The notes below the pieces were generated by a model. That model worked only from the letters and a program-made list of their open reading frames with translations. It was not told the origin of the DNA and did no database searches. Below are positions 56,996 to 64,000 of a stretch of 64,000 nucleotides of DNA, piece by piece (within the stretch, counting starts at the first letter, position 1; every line of letters starts with the position of its first letter). Position numbers and translations under genes: made by a program. Source of the DNA: Halopseudomonas sabulinigri. GTDB lineage: Bacteria; Pseudomonadota; Gammaproteobacteria; Pseudomonadales; Pseudomonadaceae. The DNA is taken from NCBI RefSeq assembly GCF_900105255.1, contig NZ_LT629763.1, forward strand, positions 3,420,001 through 3,484,000. The letters run 5' to 3'.

Positions 56996-57458
56996 CCTGG
57001 TCATTATCTTTACTTTGCTGGTCGCGCTGCTGCTCAGCGTGATGCCGATGCCCGAGCCGTTCAATCTCGGCCGGCCCATGTGGTTGGCGCTGGTGCTGGC
57101 CTATTGGGTGATGGCGCTGCCGCACCGGGTAGGGCTGCTGACCGCCTGGCTGGCCGGGCTGGTTAGCGATGTGCTGTTTGGACAGTTGTTTGGGCAGCAC
57201 GCGTTGGTGATGACCCTGATAGTCTGGCAGCTGCTGTTGCTGCATCAACGTATTCGCCGCTTTCCGCTGTGGCAGCAAAGCCTGGTTATGCTGCCCGTCT
57301 TTGGTATCGCCCAGATGGTATTGCTGTGGCTCAACAGCTTGAGTGGCAATCGCCCGCCGACCCTGCTGTTTCTGTTGCCGGCGCTGGTTAGCGCTATCCT
57401 CTGGCCCTGGGTGCATACCCTGCTGCAGGGCATAAAGCGGCGGTTCCGTGTCATCTGA
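56985..57458 (+). CDS. mreD: rod-shape-determining protein MreD
   Basis: 157 residues with about five membrane helices. MreD is an inner-membrane partner of MreC in the elongasome. The segment [24 protein letters not shown] is typical. GAGGAGG stands before the ATG, inside the end of mreC. It overlaps maf by 11 bases. Confidence 0.93.
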   Translation: MRSSLVIIFTLLVALLLSVMPMPEPFNLGRPMWLALVLAYWVMALPHRVGLLTAWLAGLVSDVLFGQLFGQHALVMTLIVWQLLLLHQRIRRFPLWQQSLVMLPVFGIAQMVLLWLNSLSGNRPPTLLFLLPALVSAILWPWVHTLLQGIKRRFRVI

Positions 57459-58038
57459 GGCGTGTTTGCTGCTGGCGTCGGCCTCGCCGCGGCGGCGTGA
57501 GCTGCTGGCGCAGATCGGTGTGCCGACGCAGCGCGTGCATTGTGAAGTTGACGAACAGGTCATGCCCAATGAGTTGCCGGCGGCCTACGTCGAGCGTGTT
57601 ACCCGTGACAAGGTGCTGGCGGGGGTAGCGGCGTCACCTGTTGGCGCGGTGGTGCTGGCGGCTGATACCGCGGTGGTGCTCGATGAGCAGATACTGGGCA
57701 AGCCGCGCGATCGCGAGCACGCGGCGCAGATGCTGGCCGCGCTGTCTGATCGCGAACATCAGGTACTGACGGCGGTGGCGGTGGCCCGTGGCGAGCAGGT
57801 CGAGCTGCGGCTGGTTACCACGCAGGTGCGTTTTCGTTGCCTGAGCGCGGCCGAGATTGCTGCTTACTGGGCCAGCGGTGAGCCGGCAGACAAGGCCGGA
57901 GCCTACGGTATTCAGGGGCTGGGCGCGATCTTTGTGGCGCATATCAGCGGCAGCTACAGCGCAGTGGTCGGGCTGCCCTTGCTGGAAACGGCAGCATTAC
58001 TCAAAGGATTTGGCATTTCCTGCTGGCAACCCTGCTAA
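57448..58038 (+). CDS. maf: Maf-type nucleoside triphosphate pyrophosphatase
   Basis: 196 residues from a GTG start inside the end of mreD. Maf/YhdE proteins hydrolyse dTTP, UTP and modified NTPs, keeping them out of nucleic acids. Substrate loop [12 protein letters not shown] (9-20), [17 protein letters not shown] and [10 protein letters not shown] are present. The order mreBCD-maf-rng is the same as in E. coli. Confidence 0.93.
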   Translation: MSSEACLLLASASPRRRELLAQIGVPTQRVHCEVDEQVMPNELPAAYVERVTRDKVLAGVAASPVGAVVLAADTAVVLDEQILGKPRDREHAAQMLAALSDREHQVLTAVAVARGEQVELRLVTTQVRFRCLSAAEIAAYWASGEPADKAGAYGIQGLGAIFVAHISGSYSAVVGLPLLETAALLKGFGISCWQPC

Positions 58039-58100
58039 CGCAGCTGTCATGGGATCGGCAACACCGGTACTCTGGTGCCAAGACACGAATGGAAGAGCCC

Positions 58101-59558
58101 ATGAGCGAAGAAATCCTGATCAATATCACTCCGATGGAAACCCGCGTAGCCCTGGTCGAGAACGGCGTGCTGCAGGAAGTGCACATCGAGCGCACCTTGC
58201 GTCGCGGTATCGTCGGCAATATCTACAAGGGCAAGGTGGTAAGGGTACTGCCGGGCATGCAGGCGGCCTTTGTGGATATCGGCCTGGAGCGGGCTGCCTT
58301 TATCCATGCCTCCGAGATTTCCGAGCGCGAAGGGGCTGCGGTGGAGCCCATCAGCGCGCTGGTGCATGAAGGCAAGGCACTGGTGGTACAGGTGACCAAG
58401 GATCCGATTGGCACCAAGGGCGCACGCCTGACGACCCACCTGTCGATCCCCTCGCGGTATCTGGTGTATATGCCGCGCACACCGCACGTGGGCATTTCGC
58501 TGAAGATCGAGGACGAGGCCGAGCGCGAGCGGCTCAAGCAGATTGTGGCTGACTGCGTCGAGCGGGAGAGTATCGAGGAGTCCGGTGGTTTCATTCTGCG
58601 CACGGCGGCAGAAAGTGCGCGCGCCGAGGACATCCTGGTGGATATTCGCTACGTGCGTCGCCTGTGGTTGCAGATCACCCAGCAGATGGGCTCGGCGCCA
58701 GCCCCTTCGGTGATCTATGAAGACCTGCCGTTGGCGCTGCGCACCCTGCGTGATCTGGCTAACCCGCGGTTGGAAAAGGTGCGCATCGACTCGCGCGAAA
58801 CCTATCAGAAGGTCGAGCAGTTTGTGCAGGAGCTGATGCCCGGCGTTGAGGAGCTGCTGGAGCATTATCCGGGCGAGCGGCCGATTTTTGACCTCTACAG
58901 CGTGGAAGACGAGATCCAGAAAGCCATGGATCGCCGCGTCATGCTCAAATCCGGCGGCCACCTGGTGATCGATCAGACCGAGGCAATGACCACCATTGAT
59001 GTGAATACCGGCGCCTTTGTCGGGCATCGCAACCTGGAAGAGACGATCTTCAAGACCAACCTTGAAGCCGCGACCGCGATTGCCCGGCAACTGCGGCTGC
59101 GCAACCTGGGTGGCATCATCATCATCGACTTCATCGACATGGAAGATGAAGAACACCAACGGCAGGTACAGCGTACCCTGGAGAAGCAGCTGGAGCGCGA
59201 TCATGCCAAGACCAATATCATCGGTATCACCGAGTTGGGGCTGATCCAGATGACCCGCAAGCGCACGCGGGAGAGCCTCGAACAGGTGCTCTGCGAGCCC
59301 TGCCCGTGTTGCAATGGGCGCGGTATCCAGAAAACGCCGGAAACCATCTGCTACGAGATATTCCGCGAGATCCTGCGCGAAGCGCGCGCTTATCAGGCGG
59401 GCGCCTACATGGTGCTCGGCTCGCAGGCGGTGATCGACCGCCTGCTGGACGAGGAGTCAGGTAACGTCGCTGATCTGGAGCTGTTCATCGAGCGCCCGAT
59501 CAAGTTCCAGGTGGAAACCATGTACACCCAGGAACAGTACGACGTGGTGCTGATGTGA
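58101..59558 (+). CDS. rng: ribonuclease G
   Basis: 485 residues. Single-strand endoribonuclease of the RNase E/G family that matures the 5' end of 16S rRNA and decays some mRNAs. S1 domain about 37-125; catalytic aspartates D300 (TIDVNTG) and D343 (IIDFIDM); zinc-link cysteines in CEPCPCC near 402-408. It lacks the long C-terminal scaffold of RNase E. Start ATG 58101 with GGAAGAG upstream; an ATG four codons earlier is possible. Confidence 0.96.
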   Translation: MSEEILINITPMETRVALVENGVLQEVHIERTLRRGIVGNIYKGKVVRVLPGMQAAFVDIGLERAAFIHASEISEREGAAVEPISALVHEGKALVVQVTKDPIGTKGARLTTHLSIPSRYLVYMPRTPHVGISLKIEDEAERERLKQIVADCVERESIEESGGFILRTAAESARAEDILVDIRYVRRLWLQITQQMGSAPAPSVIYEDLPLALRTLRDLANPRLEKVRIDSRETYQKVEQFVQELMPGVEELLEHYPGERPIFDLYSVEDEIQKAMDRRVMLKSGGHLVIDQTEAMTTIDVNTGAFVGHRNLEETIFKTNLEAATAIARQLRLRNLGGIIIIDFIDMEDEEHQRQVQRTLEKQLERDHAKTNIIGITELGLIQMTRKRTRESLEQVLCEPCPCCNGRGIQKTPETICYEIFREILREARAYQAGAYMVLGSQAVIDRLLDEESGNVADLELFIERPIKFQVETMYTQEQYDVVLM

Positions 59559-59574
59559 TGAGCTGGTAACTCGG

Positions 59575-62500
59575 GTGCAATGGCAACGCGGGCTGAAACA
59601 GGGGCTTAACGGCCTGATCCTGCTGCTGGTCGCCTGGCTGTTGCTGGCGGCCGCCTATGTGAGTCTGGGGCGCCAGTTCGTACCGGCGCTGGCCAATTAC
59701 CAGACGGAGCTGGTCGCCAAGGCGCAAAGCCTGACCGGCAGACACATCCAGCTGGATCGGCTGGAGGCAGAGATGCAGGGCGCGCAGCCGGTTTTTCGGC
59801 TGCGTGGCTTGCAGGTGCATGCCGATGCCGAACCCTACAGCCCAACCCTGTTTGCCCTGGACAACGTTACCGCGCGTTTGAATCTCTTGCAGAGTCTCTG
59901 GCACCGGCGCCTGGTCATGGACGCACTGCAAATCGAAGGGCTGTCGCTATCGGTCAGCCAGGATGCCGAGGGCCATTGGCACCTGCGCGGGCTGGGCCAG
60001 CAGTCGCAGTCGCTGGGCGGGCTGGAGCAGGCAGTCAAAATACTGCGCGAGCAGCACCGCATTACCCTGCTGAACACTGAAATATCGGTCAGCCCCTACG
60101 ATGAGCCGCGCTGGCAGTTCGAGCGGGGCGAGCTGACCCTCATCAACGGCGCCGGTTGGCAGCGCTTGGACGGTCGCCTGCGCCTGCCTGACGGGGAGTT
60201 GGTGCGCTGGCAAGTCAGCGGTCTGCTCGACAGCGATAACCTGGCCGATCTCTCCTTGGGCTTCTTCCTCGAACTGCCGGCCAGTGACTGGAGTCGCTGG
60301 CTGCCACGTGATTGGTTGCAGCGTAGCCATCTGCAGCAACTGACGGCCGGTGGACGTTTCTGGGGTAGATGGCAGGATCAGCGGCTGCAGCGCTTGCAGG
60401 GCACGCTGGTGGCGCCGCAGGTGCGCTTTGATACCGCGACTTCGCCGCCGTTGCAGGATGTTTTCGGCCGCTTCTCCTATCGCCATACCGAGGCTGGCGA
60501 GCGCTTGCTGGTACAGGATTTCAGCCTGCGCATCGACGAGCAGGTGTGGCCGATGATGCGGGCGCAGGCTGAGCGCAGCCCGACCGGCGATTGGTCATTG
60601 GCGGTGGATCGGCTGTCGCTGGATCGCCTGCGCGATTGGGCGCCGCGCTTTGTCGATCACCCACCAATGGCTGAACTCATTACCACACTGGCGCCCCAGG
60701 GAAAGATACGCAATCTGCACCTGTCGGGCAGCGGCGCGCCGACCGATATCGAGGCGTTGCGCTTCAGCGCGCTGCTTGAGCAGGTGGGCATTCAGGCCTA
60801 CCACAACGCGCCTATGCTGCAGGGCGTCACCGGCAGCATTGCGGGGTCTGCGCAGGCTGGCGAGCTGCGTGTGAACAATCAGCAATGGAGCATGCAGCTG
60901 CCGCACCTGTTCCCTGAAGTGTGGCAGTACGATAGCGCTCAGGGCGCGCTGAACTGGGCCTGGTCGCGGGATGAGGGCTTGCGCTTGCGCACCAGCGGCA
61001 TGACGGTGGCCGGGGAAGAGGGCAAGGGCGTTGCGCAGTTCGACCTGCAACTGCCACCCAGTGGGCATACGCCGACCATGGATCTGCGGGTGGCGCTGCG
61101 CGACTCGCAGGCTATCTATCACCGCCGGTACCTGCCGCTGAGGGCCCCGGCCTTCAACCCGGCGCTGGCGACCTGGCTGGGCGCCAGCGGACTGCGCGGG
61201 CAGGTGCCGCTGGCGATCTTCAGTTACCAGGGCTCGTTATTGAAGGACGCTGGCGCCGATGAGCGCGAGCTGGGTCTTTATGCTGAACTGCGCGGTGGCG
61301 AAATGCTGTTCCAGAATGGCTGGCCGCTGCTGACCGAGGTGGATGCCGATCTGCGTCTGCAGGGCGGCAGGCTGGACATACGCGGGCAGCGTGCCGGCCT
61401 GTGGCAGACGCAGGCCAGCAACACCCGGGTCACGGCGCAGCTGTTGAACCGCACCGGGCCGCTGGCGCTCAACATAGCATCGGATTTTGTCGGGCCGGTC
61501 GGCGATGCGTTGAAAGTGATGCAGGAAACCCCGCTGCGCGAACTGAGCAAAGATCCGCTGTCCGGCTGGACAGTGGGCGCCGGCCAGGTGGAGGGCCACC
61601 TGGCCTTGCGTATTCCGCTGGAAGGCGGCAACAAGGAGGCGCAAACCCAGGCCGACGTTAGCTGGCAGATGACGGCCGACCGGCTGTTGATTCCCCAGCT
61701 ACAGGCGCCGCTACGGCAGCTGCAAGGAAAGTTTGCCTATAGTCGCGAGCAAGGGCTGCGCTCCGATGGTTTGACCGGCAGCTTTCTCGGTGCGGCGGTC
61801 AAGGCCGAGCTGAGCCAGGAGCAGGGCAAGCAGCATCTGGCGCTTTCTGGCAAGCACAGTGTCGAGCAGCTGCGCAGCTGGCCGCTGGCTAATTCGGTTC
61901 CGGCAGGGCTGGCCACGGGTAGCTTCAACTGGCAGGCCGAGGTCGATATTGCCGCGCAGCAACAGCAGATTCTGGTTACCAGCGATCTCAAGGGGGTTGC
62001 CCTTACACTGCCGGCGCCTTTGGGCAAGGACGCCGAAACCGCACTGGATACCAGCCTGGCACTGCAACTGGCTGCTGGCGGCACCCAACGGTGGCACGTG
62101 ACCGCGGCCAACGGCCTGGACGCGCGCTTGCTGCGGCAAGCCGAGCAATGGTCCGGTGACCTGCGGTTTCGCAGTGGCGAAGCGCTTATGCCCGTGGTGC
62201 CAGGCATGCTGGTCACCGCGCAACTGCCGAGTCTGGACTGGGACGCGTGGCAGCAATGGCAGAAAGGTCTGCCAGGCACCGCCGGAGCAGGAAGCGCAGC
62301 GCCTTCTGCGCAGCTGCTGCGCCGCGCCGATATTACCGCGGAACACTTCACCGGCTTTGGTCTGGCGCTGAGCGACCTGCAGGCGAGCGTCCAGCGGGAG
62401 GGAAAAGGCTGGCGCCTGGACCTGACTCAAGCCGACGTGGCGGGACGTATTGTGCTGCCTGATGATGCAGCCAAACCGATCGACATCGCCTTGCAACGGC

Positions 62501-63450
62501 TCAGGTTGGCGGCAACCGAACAGCAGGCCGCTGAACTGCTGCCGGCGATGCAGCCCGACGGTGGCGCGCCGGCAACCGACCCGGTAGATCCGTTGCAGAA
62601 CGTCAGCCCATCCACCTTGCCGCCGCTAGACGTTACGATCGAGCAGCTGTCATTGGCCAGCGGCCCCTTGGGGGCGGTAGCCTTCACCTTGCGGCCGGAT
62701 GCCACGGGTGCGCGCATCCCCTCATTGTCGCTTGATTTACGCGGCCTCAAGGTGGAGGGCAGCATGGATTGGCGGGAAGAACCGGCACACACGGTATTTG
62801 AAGGCACTGTGTCGGCCGAGGATATCGGTCAGGTGCTGACGGCCTGGGAGTACGCGCCCACCATCACCAGTGAGAAATTTACCACCGGGGCCCAGTTGAA
62901 CTGGCCCGGCTCCCCGGCGATGTTCAGCCTGCGCCGCTCTTCCGGCAGTCTGGAGGTTGCCGCGCGCAACGGCATGCTGCAGAGTGGGGATAACAGTACC
63001 CAGGCGCTGCGTGTGTTCGGTCTGTTGAACTTCAACTCATTGACCCGTCGTCTACGGCTGGACTTCTCCGACCTGTTCAGCAAGGGCACCGCCTACGATA
63101 CGCTGGACGGCGCGCTTTACGTGGATAACGGCGTGCTGCACAGCGAGAAGCCGGTGGTATTGGAAGGTCCCGGCGTGAAGATGCAGTTTGAGGGCAATCT
63201 CGATATGCGCAGCGATACGGTGGATCTTGGGGTGCTGGTTACCCTGCCGGTGACCAACAACCTGCCGTTAGCCGCCCTGATTGCCGGCGCGCCGCAGATC
63301 GGCGGCGTGCTCTTTCTGGCCGACAAGATTCTCGGCGACAAGGTCGCGCGCTTTGCCTCGGTCAAATACAAGGTAAGCGGCGACTGGAAGCAGCCCAACG
63401 TCGAATTTGATCGCGCCTTTGATGACAAGGCCGCGCTTGAGGGTGAATGA
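59575..63450 (+). CDS. yhdP: YhdP family AsmA-like protein
   Basis: 1291 residues. An N-terminal membrane helix (about 12-33) is followed by a very long periplasmic region ending in the AsmA-like C-terminal domain (about 1130-1260, with LRVFGLLNFNSLTRRLRLDFSDLFSKG). YhdP, with TamB and YdbH, forms hydrophobic-groove bridges that carry phospholipid from inner to outer membrane in E. coli. Start is GTG 59575, sixteen bases after rng. Second AsmA-like protein in the window, the other being the DUF748 gene. Confidence 0.92.
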   Translation: MQWQRGLKQGLNGLILLLVAWLLLAAAYVSLGRQFVPALANYQTELVAKAQSLTGRHIQLDRLEAEMQGAQPVFRLRGLQVHADAEPYSPTLFALDNVTARLNLLQSLWHRRLVMDALQIEGLSLSVSQDAEGHWHLRGLGQQSQSLGGLEQAVKILREQHRITLLNTEISVSPYDEPRWQFERGELTLINGAGWQRLDGRLRLPDGELVRWQVSGLLDSDNLADLSLGFFLELPASDWSRWLPRDWLQRSHLQQLTAGGRFWGRWQDQRLQRLQGTLVAPQVRFDTATSPPLQDVFGRFSYRHTEAGERLLVQDFSLRIDEQVWPMMRAQAERSPTGDWSLAVDRLSLDRLRDWAPRFVDHPPMAELITTLAPQGKIRNLHLSGSGAPTDIEALRFSALLEQVGIQAYHNAPMLQGVTGSIAGSAQAGELRVNNQQWSMQLPHLFPEVWQYDSAQGALNWAWSRDEGLRLRTSGMTVAGEEGKGVAQFDLQLPPSGHTPTMDLRVALRDSQAIYHRRYLPLRAPAFNPALATWLGASGLRGQVPLAIFSYQGSLLKDAGADERELGLYAELRGGEMLFQNGWPLLTEVDADLRLQGGRLDIRGQRAGLWQTQASNTRVTAQLLNRTGPLALNIASDFVGPVGDALKVMQETPLRELSKDPLSGWTVGAGQVEGHLALRIPLEGGNKEAQTQADVSWQMTADRLLIPQLQAPLRQLQGKFAYSREQGLRSDGLTGSFLGAAVKAELSQEQGKQHLALSGKHSVEQLRSWPLANSVPAGLATGSFNWQAEVDIAAQQQQILVTSDLKGVALTLPAPLGKDAETALDTSLALQLAAGGTQRWHVTAANGLDARLLRQAEQWSGDLRFRSGEALMPVVPGMLVTAQLPSLDWDAWQQWQKGLPGTAGAGSAAPSAQLLRRADITAEHFTGFGLALSDLQASVQREGKGWRLDLTQADVAGRIVLPDDAAKPIDIALQRLRLAATEQQAAELLPAMQPDGGAPATDPVDPLQNVSPSTLPPLDVTIEQLSLASGPLGAVAFTLRPDATGARIPSLSLDLRGLKVEGSMDWREEPAHTVFEGTVSAEDIGQVLTAWEYAPTITSEKFTTGAQLNWPGSPAMFSLRRSSGSLEVAARNGMLQSGDNSTQALRVFGLLNFNSLTRRLRLDFSDLFSKGTAYDTLDGALYVDNGVLHSEKPVVLEGPGVKMQFEGNLDMRSDTVDLGVLVTLPVTNNLPLAALIAGAPQIGGVLFLADKILGDKVARFASVKYKVSGDWKQPNVEFDRAFDDKAALEGE

Positions 63451-63505
63451 GGGCGCAGTGACCGGGTCGCTGCAGAAATGAACCGCTCGCGGAAGGATGG
63501 ATGCT

Positions 63506-64000
63506 ATGTCAGGTGTTGCCGCAATCCAGATGACCAGCCAGCCAGAGGTGCAGGATAACCTGCAACAGGCGGCCCAACTGATCGCCCAGGCGGCAGAGCA
63601 GGGTGCTGAACTGGTGTTGTTGCCTGAGTGTTTTGCTGCCCTGGGTAATCGCTCCTTGGCCGCCATTGCCGCCGCCGAATTTGGCCCTGAGCGCCCCATT
63701 CGCCGCTTTCTCGCCGAGCAGGCCCGCCAGCACGGTATCTGGCTGATCGGTGGTAGCCTGCCGCTGCCGCGTGAGTCCGGCGGCAAACCCATGGCAACCC
63801 AGTTGGTGCTGGATGAGCAGGGGCATGAGGTGGCGCGTTACGACAAGCTGCACCTGTTTGATGTGGATGTCAGCGATAGCCACAGCACGTACCGTGAGTC
63901 GAATGATTACGCCTTTGGCGATCAACTGGTGTGCCTGGACTCACCGGTAGGCAGACTGGGGTTGAGTATTTGTTACGATGTGCGCTTTCCCGAGCTGTAT
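63506..64000 (+). CDS. carbon-nitrogen hydrolase (nitrilase family), 5' part
   Basis: 165 residues before the window ends; no stop is reached. Nitrilase-superfamily catalytic triad E41 (LPECFAA), K114 (YDKLHLFD) and C156 (SICYDVRFPELY) is complete. The sequence is closest to the Nit1/NitFhit branch, whose members repair deaminated glutathione; omega-amidase is an alternative. AAGGA precedes the ATG at 63506. Follows yhdP as in P. aeruginosa. Confidence 0.92.
   Translation, partial: MSGVAAIQMTSQPEVQDNLQQAAQLIAQAAEQGAELVLLPECFAALGNRSLAAIAAAEFGPERPIRRFLAEQARQHGIWLIGGSLPLPRESGGKPMATQLVLDEQGHEVARYDKLHLFDVDVSDSHSTYRESNDYAFGDQLVCLDSPVGRLGLSICYDVRFPELY

Overview
This window is a chromosomal segment of a high-GC gammaproteobacterium of the Pseudomonas/Halopseudomonas type. 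Gene order supports this: ychF-pth-rplY-prs-tRNA-Gln-ispE-lolB-TPR lipoprotein facing hemA-prfA-prmC-moeB-murI-pagL, then phr/merR, hemH, uraA-upp-hpt, and later gatB-gatA-gatC facing mreB-mreC-mreD-maf-rng-yhdP. From memory these match two blocks of the P. aeruginosa map (roughly PA4637-PA4674 and PA4475-PA4485), joined here at a BCCT transporter. The species cannot be fixed from sequence reading alone.

Layout. 1-1.2 kb: 3' end of a 23S rRNA gene, 5S rRNA and the rrn terminator, followed by a 39-codon remnant of an outer-membrane protein gene. 1.7-8.6 kb: an acyl-CoA ligase; then leuA, the cryptic DNA polymerase III psi subunit (holD), rimI, a DMT exporter and an unusual beta-decarboxylating dehydrogenase; then tRNA-Met. 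8.7-12.5 kb: an AsmA-like DUF748 protein and a multiply broken amidohydrolase pseudogene. 12.6-24.6 kb: conserved housekeeping genes for translation, PRPP, isoprenoid, lipoprotein, haem and peptidoglycan synthesis.

24.6-36 kb: pagL, then a tightly overlapping nine-gene minus-strand operon (DUF523/DUF1722, MerR regulator, photolyase, SnoaL-like protein, SDR, FAD oxidoreductase, DUF1365, CFA-like methyltransferase, DUF2878). Beside it are a second FAD oxidoreductase with a Trp-rich small protein, divergent from a TIGR01777 epimerase. TGTACA-type palindromes lie at both control regions, and one of them fits the operator I recall for class II LitR (PplR) regulators. I read this as a light/singlet-oxygen regulon that repairs DNA and modifies membrane fatty acids. 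The methyltransferase has lost residues needed for cyclopropane chemistry, so the lipid product may not be a cyclopropane. This is the most interesting system in the window.

36-48.5 kb: hemH, a LysE exporter, a 2-hydroxyacid dehydrogenase, a compact minor-pilin operon (pilV-pilW-pilX-pilY1-pilE, with no fimU/fimT ahead of it), uracil uptake and salvage, hypoxanthine salvage and small conserved proteins. 48.5-64 kb: BCCT osmolyte transporter, RlpA-like protein, the tRNA amidotransferase GatCAB, the cell-shape operon mreBCD (mreC apparently starting at AUC), maf, rng, yhdP, and a nitrilase-family gene cut by the window end. I saw no insertion sequence, prophage, integron or CRISPR array.
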